From Anopheles merus (lineage: Eukaryota; Arthropoda; Insecta; Diptera; Culicidae): a stretch of DNA of 64,000 bases. Numbering within the stretch: position 1 is the first letter of the stretch; the number at the start of each line of letters is the position of its first letter. This document shows positions 25,301-35,590 of the stretch, piece after piece. Location: the NCBI RefSeq assembly GCF_017562075.2, contig NC_054084.1, positions 3,838,501-3,902,500 on the forward strand, written 5' to 3'. Below the pieces are notes generated by a model. That model was not told the origin of the DNA and ran no database searches. It was given only the letters and a program-made list of their open reading frames with translations. A program made the position numbers and the translations under genes.

Positions 25301-27735
25301 AACAGGCTGTTGAGCGGGCAAGTACTGTGGAGCTGGAGAAGCTGATAGATTTGGTCGTGGAAGAGCTCGTTCCTGAAATTGCAGAAGCTGCCCTGGATCG
25401 ACAAAAACGCATACAGCGCACTGCAGTGGACGTGTTTAACGAGTTGGTAGCAGAACTACTAACCTCACACGTGACCAAGACCGCCGAGCAAGAGATTGAG
25501 CGTGTGGAACGACTGCGAGCGGCTCGGGTTAGGAAGCTGAGCATGAAGTACTTCCACCGCTGGCACCGCAATGCCAAGAGTGCGGCGAGATGGCGTCGAT
25601 TGATGCGAACCGTGCCACCTTCATTCGTTAACGGGAGTATCAGGATGGATGAGCTGCCCCGGTGTGACCAATTGCGCCCCTTCCTTAATGCTCGCTGCAC
25701 TGGTTCGAAACGTAGTGTAGATTCCGTGCTTCAAGACCAGTCTGTGCTTCGCGAAGTGTTCCTGTTCGATGCTTTCCCGGAGCGAAAGCTTATCGATCCG
25801 TTCGTGCAGCTCGAAGGAATGATCAATAAGCTGCAACAAATGCAAGTTCCGACTCGCATTCTTGGCATTGCTGAGCCGATCTACTGGAAGCTCGTCCTAT
25901 CGCTACCGGTTGAGGGTGAGGAAGGCTCGGCCGGGTTTCCGAGCTTCGTCAAACGCTGGCTGGAGTGCTGTGCGTTTCGAAAGGAAAACAGAGAGGAAAA
26001 TCATCCGTACTTTTATTTAGCAAAAAGATCACCGCCATCCAAACAGATGCTGGCCACAAAAACTCATAGCAAAGGAGATGGGAGCCAGGGACAGCGTGCC
26101 ATCTGTATGCGGTTACTGCAGGGACAATCGCTAATCAGCGAAAAGGATACCGACCGTGCCGAAGCGTGTGTCCTCACGGACGGAGTGTTATTTTTCCTGA
26201 GCGATCGTTGCCAAATCGAACAAGCTCGGAATCGGTTGAAGAGCATTTTGACAAAGTGTGGCAGTCATCAGCCAAGCATAGCTGTCATTCTTTACTGTCC
26301 CAACACTGTGGGCGCGGAGAGTAGTCTAGTGTCCGTGGACAGCTTCGAACAGAATCTCGGACTGGCGGCAGGAATAGTGAAGCGATGGCGAGTTTTTCTT
26401 TGGAGCAGAGGAACCGAAAACGATACACTGAGGGAGGCCGTACACTATCTTGCCCACTGTTACCGAGCCCAAATGCAGTTTGAGCCGCCTCGCTACGAGG
26501 AACGGTTAGAGATGCGTCCATTGAACGACTTTCTGGAGCGTTGCGTTGGCTCGGAGCTGTGGTTTCGGTTCGACAAATCATGCCGACAATCGAGAGGATA
26601 CCTCTTGGCTGGGAAAAATGCTAAAGCAATCGTTGAGCTGTACAATACAGCCATCAGCAAGGTTCATGCTATGGTAAGCCAAGATCTAAAACAATTCGTT
26701 CGATTGCCAGAAGAGTTCGGCAAGCTGCGCGATCAAGCTTCAGTGGCAACGACACGAACCAATCTTCTGCCCCTGCCGGAAGCCTATTTCCCACCGGATT
26801 GGAATGACTCGAAGCGCAAGAACCAGCTGATTCAGCTGCTGAAATCGCTCAAACTTCACCCATTGCCGGACAATCTGCTCGCTGCCATCGATCGAGCTGC
26901 ACAAGCATCGACCAGCCAAGGTGTTGCCATCGATGTGGCAGAGCTACGCAAGGAGCTGAACGAATACTTGTCCAGCTACCGTGTGCCGTTGGCTGAAAAT
27001 CCACATGAGCTTAGTGCACTCACGCAACAGTTTCTGCAGGGCATTGCCTCACAGCTGGCCGGTTATGCGTATAATACGGAAACCCGACCAACGGAACGGT
27101 TCGGCGAGAATGTTCGTCGTTGCTATTGGGTGCCACTGCTAGCGTTGATTTCGGAGACTATTCTGCGTGTGCTGCTAAAGCGTGCCGAGGGAGGATCGAG
27201 CAATGGCCTACCGCACGAGGTATGCTATCGGCGTATTGATTTCCTGTACCACACTGAGACGGTTTGGTGGAAAGCTCAACTACAGGAGATACAAAAGGAA
27301 GCACTTGGATCGATAGAAGCATCACGAAGCAACACACCGGACACTTTGGCATGGTCACCACCGTCAAGCTCAACCACCAGTGCACAAGATCGCAAGCGAG
27401 CGCATACAGAGCTAGCACAACACAACGAGAGCAATACAAGCCTCAACTCTGTTGTCAGCGGTAGTGACACTAGCTTTAGTGATAGCATTCGAAGCGAGAG
27501 CTTCCACAAACGGCCCAAGATAGTGAATGGTGTGATATACAGCCGGGAAATCGTCGATGATGTAATTGCGCAGGGTATGCGAGCATTAGTCCGTGCTGAG
27601 GAAATGCTCAGTCAAAAGCAAAACCATGCCACCGAACTGCAGCGGATATTCAAACCGCTCGAGACAACAATACAGGAGGTAGAGCAAACCTGTAGAAACA
27701 TCCAATATGAACATGGCAGCAGAGTATCGAAGTGA
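22373..27735 (+). CDS. xmas-2: Xmas-2/GANP homologue, TREX-2 mRNA export scaffold
   Basis: Proposed coding exons are 22373-22413, 22495-22802 and 22877-27735 (1,735 aa). Introns are 81 and 74 bp with GTAAGG/GCAG and GTAAGT/TTAG ends and phases that join in frame. Domains in order: RRM-like (about 17-75), SAC3/GANP domain beginning near the GTCPDMCPEKE motif (about 207) to about 500, an FG-nucleoporin-like region (about 675-895) with several LFG/VFG motifs, then a charged coiled coil and CID-like helix (about 890-960) rich in E/K and VELEKLIDLVVEELVPE. A long MCM3AP-like C-terminal region follows. In known TREX-2, the SAC3 domain binds PCID2 and a small DSS1-like partner, and the CID binds ENY2/e(y)2 and centrin, linking transcription to the nuclear pore. 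The alternative ATG at 22448 would use the unspliced first intron and give a slightly different N-terminus in the same frame. Confidence 0.93.
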
Positions 27736-27757
27736 GGACACTGGATGTCAACATAAG

Positions 27758-27824
27758 GTAGGATGCGCGATTTGGCTCTTTCTGGTTGGCATGTATATTG
27801 ACGTTTTTTTTCTTTTATTGGCAG
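27758..27824 (+). other. Candidate 67-bp intron in the xmas-2 3' UTR
   Basis: A GTAGGA donor follows 22 nt after the TGA stop, and a T-rich tract leads to a GGCAG acceptor at 27824. The size matches other introns in this window. Lying less than 50 nt past the stop, it would not be expected to trigger nonsense-mediated decay. Confidence 0.5.
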
Positions 27825-28151
27825 GGCGACGACAATAGCTGACGCCATCGTGTTCACTACCAAGATTGTTTGCATATTTCTACCCTTGATATTGGCAAGG
27901 GAACAAGGTCAATGTACGACAGTTTTTGTTGCATAGAAGTAATCGATTAAGCTTAGTAAGTTTTGTTTTAATTACCAATTTAAGTACGACTACAGCTTGG
28001 CACAGCACAGTTGGCCGTACAGGTCGGCGGGTAAATCAATAAGCCACTGATAGCCAGTCACTAGACAAACAGACGCGCAGAGTCACGATGTAAGCAGGCA
28101 AAAACCACACTACATTTGATAAAGTAATTGTATCTGATATGTTAAGTTATA

Positions 28152-28157
28152 AATAAA
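28152..28157 (+). terminator. Candidate poly(A) signal of xmas-2
   Basis: AATAAA about 415 bp after the stop codon, in AT-rich DNA. It is the first canonical hexamer I noticed on this strand after the gene. Confidence 0.5.
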
Positions 28158-29567
28158 TTTGATACAATATTTGATGTAACTTTTAAAACTATTTGACTGT
28201 TCTTTATTTAACCCCCAATGCATCATCATCTAAGTTCTAGGCTAGCTAAAGTTTTATTCTATCTACAACCACTTCCTTGTCACTCCACTAGGCACTGTAA
28301 GCTTCCGAATTTCACTTCCTGTCACAGGCCGTTACGCGCGAACGCCTTAAATTGGCTAGAAAAGTTTCGATAACTGCTTTATCTTAACGTTCATTACCAC
28401 GCTTTGTGATTTATAATGGCCTTAATGTTTGCTTAATTAATGCAGTGTAATTTATTTATTTATGTTAATTTAATTTCGCCCCCCAACATAACAAGCTCTC
28501 CATGTTTAGTTTTATCACGCGCCACAAACCGATCAAACAGTGACAGCGTAATGCTAACAGGGCGAACGGGACCTGGGCTGGGTTCTATTTAACGCGTCTA
28601 ACTCTAATAAGCCGCTACCAATGTTTCACCTCCGATAAACGAGTTCTTGCCACCCATGCCACCCACGCGCTGTCGAGAACTGCAATCTTTTAATGGGTGT
28701 TTTATAGGCTCACATTGTTTTACAAGCTGGAAAGGGTAGCTAATTAAAAATTGTTTCATATTTTTATGCCATTTGCTGCAGCAAGTTGTACCGTTTCGTC
28801 AAACATGGTTGGGATTTGTAAATACCAACAATACCTTGATTGATCGGTGTCGTATTGGTGTAGTGTTGATCAAGTTCATGACCTCAATCTTTCCCTTCAG
28901 CCGCTTCAGCTGTTTGAATTGGTAACGGTTACCGTGCTAAAATCGTAATTAATTGTGTGACTTAGCTAACAGCTAATTACAACCACCGATCGACACCTTG
29001 ACATAGACATCGTAATTCTTTTTAATCACACACGTTACGCTTCCCACCAACAACAGGATCACTCATCTTATCACGCTTCTAAGGGGTGACAGAGAGGGCG
29101 CATACACACACACAGCAGCCGGCAGAAGATGCAGAGTCGCCAGAAGGCGACACACAGCGGCCACGCTTCATTATCGTCACTGGGGGTGCCTTCATATTTG
29201 CATAAAAGCTCGATTAAGGTCAGCCGATTCAGCCGAAAAGAAGGTTCTACCTCCTCCCAAAAATGGGATGCGCGAATCGGCAGACGATCAACGCCTGGGC
29301 TCGAATGCATCTTGCAGGTGAAGAATTGCACAGTTAACGCCAATCCTTTCTTGACGGCAGACACACAACTTTCGACTGGTTGCTCCGTTGCACCGTTTTG
29401 TGTTTACGTTGTGCTTCTTTTTTAACCTTTTCTGTATTGGCTCTTGTAACCGTTAAAAATATAAACGATAAACGAGCGCACGAATAATTGCCACCCGGGA
29501 CGTGTTCTGATAAGCGCCTCGGTCGGTACAAGCGCAAGTCGCCGCCAGGCCCCGATCGTCGATGGCG
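28158..29567. other. Intergenic region upstream of lipase 1
   Basis: AT-rich DNA without a supportable gene. A minus-strand AATAAA at about 28203-28208 has no matching gene that I can see. GATA-type motifs (GATAAG class) occur at 29068-29074 (reverse) and 29508-29514, near the lipase 1 TATA box. In other mosquito midgut genes such motifs bind GATA factors; here this is only inference. Confidence 0.45.
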
Positions 29568-29575
29568 TATAAAAG
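29568..29575 (+). promoter_or_regulatory. TATA box of lipase 1
   Basis: TATAAAAG lies about 140 bp upstream of the lipase 1 start codon, predicting transcription initiation near 29598-29605. A GATAAG motif sits about 55 bp upstream of it. Confidence 0.65.
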
Positions 29576-29689
29576 TGCTAAAAGAGAAATTTTGCGCTTT
29601 TAGAATGCTTGTAGGCTCTCGCTGGTCGTGCCGTGCAAACATCGATCGTGCGTGATCGGGATTGGGTTTCGTTCTAGAGGGTGGAAACA

Positions 29690-29704
29690 ATGCAACTTAA
29701 GTGA
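29690..29704 (+). other. Four-codon upstream ORF before lipase 1
   Basis: ATG CAA CTT AAG TGA ends ten bases before the lipase 1 ATG and lies inside the predicted leader. It could dampen translation of the main ORF by requiring leaky scanning or reinitiation. Confidence 0.45.
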
Positions 29705-29714
29705 AAGAATCGGC

Positions 29715-32700
29715 ATGGTGGACACTAACAAAGTGATGTTTGCCGGTGGACTGTCACGGTGGTTAGGGATACTTTCGGTCGCGATCAGCTTGCAGCTCGT
29801 TGTCGGTGGTGATTGGAACTATTTCAAGTGCTTCGAAACGGTCAAACGATGCCCGAACCAGAATGTGTCGTTTTATCTCTACACGAGGTACTAATCCTAG
29901 TTTATTGCATGAATCTTATGTGTACTGTACACACTCGAGTGGTAAAACGTGAATATCAACTACACTTTGTACACGACGGAAAGGTTTCCCTTAACGCTTA
30001 CTCAACCTTCGATTTTGTGCTGCTGGCAAGCAAACTATGCTTAACTATACTCAACAATTTCCATGCCAACGCCACAAGGGCAAGAATCACAGCGAGATAG
30101 AACGTCAGCACGTCGTAAGAATACTTCTGGTACCAGCTCATATACATGGCACGTGATTGTAGAAGATCAGCATCCGGATTTCGGAGAACCCATTCACACC
30201 ACCAAACGGCTCTTTCCAGTGGCGTTTCCTTCTGGTCCCGGAACAACCGGGATATGCGCTTCATCCTCGCACTGTACCGATCACTGCCCAACACTTCCCG
30301 CACTGCCTGCACTAACTCATCCGCCTGGAAGTGTTGTATGGAGAGCCGTTTCCCAATGCCTGCCTCCACGCAGTAGTTGATATTTCGGAACTGATCTGCA
30401 AACACCGGGAATCCAATGATCGGTACACCGTGCCAGATCGCTTCCTGCGTGCTCAACAGACCGCTGTGCGTGATGAAGAGCTTCACGTTCGGATGTGCCA
30501 GCAGATCGTTCTGTGGCATCCACGCACGAATGAACACGTTTTTCGGCACCGCCATCGGTAGCTTCGATTCGTCCGACTCGAACTTCCACAGGAACTGATA
30601 CTGCGGTAACCGCTCCATGGCGGTGAGAATGTTCCGAATCCGTTCCGGGCCAAGCAGATCGCTGCGCGCGTTACTGCCGAGCGAAAACAGAATGAACCCA
30701 TTCTTCGCTCCCTCCACAACGTTGCGCAAATCTTCCGGAAGTCCCTTTGGCGGAAGTATCTGAAGCCCTCCAACCGGTATCATATTGGGCATCAGTGGTT
30801 CCTTGTACTGAATGATCGGATTAATGTTGGCGAGCGATAGGCGTACGTTTTTGTAGAAACTATTCGACGGTGGCGCGTCTGGATACAGCTTGCGCACGAT
30901 CCTGTCCGCCTCCGGGTGCATCAGCGTATCGTGCAGGATCATCTCGTACAGATCGTAGTAGAAGTTTTTCACCCTCTGCATAAAGCTCATACTTTCCGGA
31001 GCGTCGAACACGTGATTCGGCACCAGTCCGGAGTAAGCGTACGCCCCGAGTACGGTGGCCGCCGTCGACGGTGCATTGTAAGGAGTCGTTGGAATGTATG
31101 GTACACCCTTAAACCGATGCATTATGATCGCTGGCACACACGGACCGATCATGAAATCGCTCAGAAACAGATCAAACTTGAAGTCGGTCGGATAGCCGAG
31201 CAGGAAGTGCAGTCCTTCCGATTTGATTGCCGCCTCGCACAGATTGAGCCCAAACTCGTCAAAGAGCTTCAACATTTTGGCCGGACTTTCGTTCGCCATG
31301 TCGAAAAAGTTGAGCTTCTGGCGCATCGACGTGTTGTACATGGTGCTGTAGAAGTTCTCCAGATGAATGTACGTCACGTTGGCGGGCGGTTGCTTCTCTA
31401 TGTCCGCACTGAGCACGGTCACGTTGTGGCCCCGGCGTCCCATTTCGTACATCAGTGGGCGCAACCTGTGTGGAGTAGAGGAAATAAAATAGCAAATTAA
31501 ATACGATTCTATGTGTGATCGAATTGCTAAATTACCAGATGTAGTGACTTGGGGATGGCACGCCGGACATGAAGAGTATGTTGGCGGCTTGGGAAACGCC
31601 CGCCAGCACGAGCACCAGCGATAGCACTGTGGCCGTACCCATCGTTCGTTGAGCTTCTTCGCTCCGTCAGTTCAATCCTAGCTGTGATCGCAAGTTGTCT
31701 AAACGCATACGCTTTTATTTTCCTCGCCGGCGGTCCAAAATCAACAAACCGTCGATTGTAAAGCGGCGCTCTAGGTGCGATATGACTGCCTCTTGAGAAA
31801 ACAGTAGTGACTGGCAAGAATGGTCGGTACCACTGGATGGCACGGTAGGTGTCTACAGTGTTCCCAGGCCATGCCACGACCCTTTGCACGTGATCGAGGG
31901 TGAGCTGGTCCTGCTAGAGAGCGCGACCGATGCGTGCAATTGGGTGATTCGGTTTTACACACAGACAAGACTTATCGTACACGTATCACGCGCGATTTGG
32001 ATGGCCTAGCTGATAACGCTGGACACTGTCTGGCGAGTGAAACGTGTGATGATGGTGCGATACCTACGATCACTCTGTAGTACTATGTAGTGTTTCGCGA
32101 AGGTGACGTAGGTAGTTCCCTCAGGGACGATGATTTTCTATAGTTTGCAAAATAAACGTTCGTTTTAAACTGCTTCAAACCTGATTTGAGGGAAGCCACT
32201 TGACCTATTCTTATCTCATCGTGCATGATCGTGATAAGAGGGGCTGCTAAAGCAATCTATAAATATTTGCAAGCATTTCAAATGTGTGTTCATGAATTGT
32301 GTATGTTTGACCAACAAGCTGTTGATTTATATTTATATAAACATGTAATCCGAATCCTGATGGCATCTCTTTGAAGCTCCCGCATGACCTTGACCTATTT
32401 CACCCTTCATTTCATTTCACTTTCCCCCAAGAGAAACACAAAACAATCCCACCCAGCTGGACATGTTCAATCCGGAATCGGTCACGAGCGCCAACTTCAT
32501 CAAGGGACGTCCGTTGATTGTGCTAATCCACGGGTACACTGGCCATCGCGATTACGCTCCAAATCCAACGATTCGCCCGGCGTACTTCGCCTACGACGAG
32601 TTCAACATCATATCCGTCGACTACAATCCTCTAGCTCTTGAGCCTTGCTACCTTCAAGCCGTACGCAATCTGCCCACCGTGGCGAACTGTACCGCCCAGC

Positions 32701-33864
32701 TGCTAGACTTCATCGTCTCCAACGATATCATCCCGCTGGACGACATCCACGTGGTGGGCTTCAGCCTCGGCGGCCAAACTTCCGGCATGATCGCGAACTA
32801 TCTGCGGGCTGGCCGGTTGAAGCGCATCACAGGGCTGGATCCGGCCAAACCGCTGTTTGTGTTTGCCTCGAACGAGTACAAGCTCGACCAGACGGATGCG
32901 GAGTTTGTGCAGGTGATCCACACGGACGTGTTCCAGCGCGGGATATTGCATCCGAGCGGCCACACGGACTTCTACGTGAACGGGGGCGTGGTGCAGCCGG
33001 GGTGCGATGCGACCACGATGATGACGACGGGCGAGTGCAACCACAACCGGGCGCCCGAGTACTACGCGGAATCGATCGGCACCGAGGTGGGATTCTATGG
33101 GTATCGGTGCGCCCACTGGTACCTGTACATGCTCGGTATCTGCCGGGGTGGAGGCCCAAACGACCAGATCGCTATTATGGGAGCGCACACACCCAACACG
33201 TAAGTGCCGCGAACCACAAACCACCAAAACCGGTAGCCGCGATCGTGTGATCGTTCGCTTGGGGACGGTTGGGGTTGAAAGTAAAAGCACCGCGAAAGGT
33301 TCGCTTTAGGCTCCACACACCTTTCGTCAGTACACCCTTTGATGCACTTGCTGGGTCTGAATGATGGATCTGGATGGTTCCATGGTGACGGAAAGAACTC
33401 GTTTGGTGACGGCGTATGCGTATGAAATTGCTCCTCCTTTAATCACCCCAAGCACACTGTCCACCGAAGCATACCGAAGATGCACGCTAAACAGATCCAT
33501 TTCACAATTGCTCATACTAACCATCTCCCTCTCATTACGCAAATTCCGTTTTCATGTGTTAGTGGCATGTGGCCGACTTAGTCTTTGTACTCAGTCCTCA
33601 GTGAGGAATGATTACGCAATTACATTGCATGACTAGTGCGGTTTGATTAAGCTCTGGAAGCCTCGAGGAACCGCTCACTCATGTGTCCAACTCCACTCCT
33701 CTCATATTCCTTGCAGAACCCGAGGCCTCTACTTCCTGAACGTTAACATGATGCCGCCTTACGCAAGAGGAAGCAATTACACCTTACGGGAGGAACTGGC
33801 ATCCATATCGGCCAATATTGGGGGTCCACCACCACCACTACCACCACCGCCACCGGTCAACTAG
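29715..33864 (+). CDS. Secreted pancreatic-lipase-family enzyme (lipase 1)
   Basis: Coding exons are 29715-29887, 32432-33199 and 33717-33864, giving 362 aa. Both introns are phase 2, and joins were confirmed by alignment to the paralogue at 39469 (FYLYTR followed by a LDMFNPES-like stretch). It belongs to the alpha/beta-hydrolase lipase family PF00151 and should hydrolyse acyl esters of glycerides or phospholipids outside the cell. A hydrophobic signal segment spans about residues 14-31. The nucleophile Ser169 sits in GFSLG, with Asp194 in ITGLD and His262 in CNHNRAPEYY, so the catalytic triad looks complete. The C-terminus is an odd poly-Pro tail (about 12 Pro in the last 20 residues). Intron 1 (2,544 bp) contains a whole antisense UGT gene. 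Expression may be gut-linked given the GATA motifs, but that is inference. Confidence 0.9.
29901..29906 (-). terminator. Poly(A) signal of the nested UGT gene
   Basis: On the minus strand this reads AATAAA, 92 bases after the UGT stop. Cleavage 10-30 nt further on would fall at about 29871-29891, across the lipase 1 exon 1 splice donor (29888-29889). Confidence 0.7.
29998..31642 (-). CDS. UDP-glycosyltransferase, nested antisense in lipase 1 intron
   Basis: Two coding exons, 31642-31536 and 31465-29998, are separated by a 70-bp phase-2 intron and give 524 aa. It is a family-1 UGT: such enzymes transfer sugar (glucose in insects) from UDP-sugar to small lipophilic acceptors in the endoplasmic reticulum lumen, serving detoxification, pigment and olfactory clearance. 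A signal peptide covers about residues 1-20. The UDP-sugar signature starts near residue 351 (NVKLFITHSGLLSTQEAIWHG) and includes the DQFRN segment. A membrane helix lies at about 488-509, followed by a basic tail (KHSLLASSTKSKVE), the usual ER-anchoring layout. The gene lies wholly inside intron 1 of lipase 1 on the opposite strand. A TATA-like AATAAAAG about 70 bp upstream of the ATG may serve as its promoter. Subfamily was not assigned. Confidence 0.95.
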
Positions 33865-33986
33865 TGACATCAAACCATGCCAACCAATCACCAACCAGGA
33901 CTTCCAAATTTGCTTTACAAATTGGGTTCACACTAACGTCTGTATGTTCAATGTTTTTTTGGATAAAGGAGCGTTAAGTTTACAGA

Positions 33987-33992
33987 AATAAA
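33987..33992 (+). terminator. Poly(A) signal of lipase 1
   Basis: AATAAA 122 bp after the lipase 1 stop, giving a 3' UTR of about 140-150 nt. Confidence 0.7.
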
Positions 33993-35517
33993 GTATGCAA
34001 AAAAACCCTGAAGATTCTCAAAATAGATATTGAGCAGGCGGTCACTACGTCACAACTAGCTCTAATAGATTCCGCGCAAGACCTTCTACAGTAGAATGGG
34101 ATCGAGAATTATCATGCAAATGAAGTTCCAAGATCGGTTCCGTAAGCATCATTACACCGATGTTATCATTGAACTTTTAAGGTGCTTCCCTTCCCGACAC
34201 TCCGACGGCCAAGGCGATGGGTTGGGCGGTTCACACAAACCCTGCCAGCTTCCATGAACTTGCACACTGGCGACCTATTCGGTACGGCGTGAGAAACGAT
34301 TTGCCGTAACGTTACTCGATCGCCAGCGAAGGTGTTCATCCGATCTTTCGTCGGCAGTGGCGATCGTGTTCATTGCGGGTGAATTGTTTGGACAGGGTTA
34401 GTTGATCGGTTTGAGCTTGTGTTTTGCTTAACTAACATGAAATAAGAGGGATTTATCATGCCGTACCAACAAATTGAAGCAAGATCACGCATGGTCATAG
34501 AATGCGATATGAGAAACACTGTAAACGATCGTTCATTTCTGCCACCACCCAACTGCAAACCCTGTAAAAGCAGGGCTCCACGCTCCCCACCTACTTTGCA
34601 CATTGGAGTTCGCTCGGGTTTGTTTCAAGCTTCGCGTCGAAAAGAAACGCATCTGCGGTTCGGGCCTGGGACCGACGCATACCAGCTAACCAGTTTCCAT
34701 ACAACCAGTGCCAGGTGCGGTTCCGCCTATTGCGTCCAGGCTCGTTTGGACTCCCGCATCCCCGTGGTTTGTGCTCTTTTGTTCCCGTCTTTTCGTTTGT
34801 TTCTGTGCATAAACAAGGGTTCGTCGTATCGATAAGCGGATAAAAGTGAATGCAGTGGAAAGTACGCAAATGTTGTGCGCAAAGTGAAGCAAGCGTTCGA
34901 AGGCTGTGCAAAAATATTTAGTCCAATGATCACAGAAGCCACCGGAAAACCCCGGATGGGAAAAAACCTCAAAGGAAAGTGCCACAAGTTTGTTTTCGTT
35001 CGTCTCATCCACCACGGTCCAAGTTTGTAAATCCAGCACCGTCCAATTTCGATTCGCGCCAAGGCAAGGCGGTTACTTAACTCGAGCCCGTCCCAAGATC
35101 ATCATCACCTGTGCGGTCGGGTGGAAGACGTGTGCGCGTGTGTGACGGTGCAGACGGTTGGACGGAACAGGCCAATCTGCGAATTATTTTTCCAACCGCA
35201 ATTGCAATCAAACCAAATCGTACCTTAAGTTTTCGAGAGAGAGAGAAAAAGGAAAAAAACCTCGACAACACATGTAACCAAACGAAAGCGAGAGTGAGAT
35301 AAGCGAAAGTGTTCGATACGGTGTAGTTGTTGCAGTGCAGACTGTAACGTGTGTACGCAGCGCCGTCATCGATTGCGCGTGCCGTGTGTTGTGCGCGCGG
35401 GGTGCGTTCGGCTATACGCAGCGCAAAGCTGTAACACGCCGAGGAATAAAAACAAACCCGACTAAAGACGGCGCGCTTTGGAGGGCACAGTACAGTGGTT
35501 TGGTGCAATCCGTGAAA
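33993..35517. other. Intergenic region and probable long leader of the 35.5-kb exon
   Basis: No supportable ORF. A TATA-like ATAAAAG at about 34842-34848 and AAAGTG-type leader sequence at about 34850-35330 suggest that the transcript carrying the exon at 35518 could start near 34870, giving a long 5' UTR, unless an intron lies within it. Confidence 0.35.
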
Positions 35518-35590
35518 ATGCAGCAACTTCCGTTCGTTTCGATTGGATTCGTTTTCATTGCGCTGGCGGCGTTCCAGAGCATCACGGAAG
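35518..35590 (+). CDS. Candidate first coding exon with signal peptide, gene unknown
   Basis: ATG at 35518 encodes 24 residues and one base, then meets a GTAAAC splice donor at 35591. The peptide, starting MQQLPFVSIGFVFIALAAF, has the short polar, long hydrophobic, small-residue pattern of a signal peptide ending near SITEG. The preceding 600 bp looks like a dipteran leader. Read through the donor, the frame stays open to 35709. I found no convincing second exon between here and the lipase at 39469, so the intron may be long and may contain lipase 2 or extend further. Function cannot be assigned. It could be a chance ORF, but the combination of leader, start, signal and donor makes a real exon reasonable. 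Confidence 0.45.
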
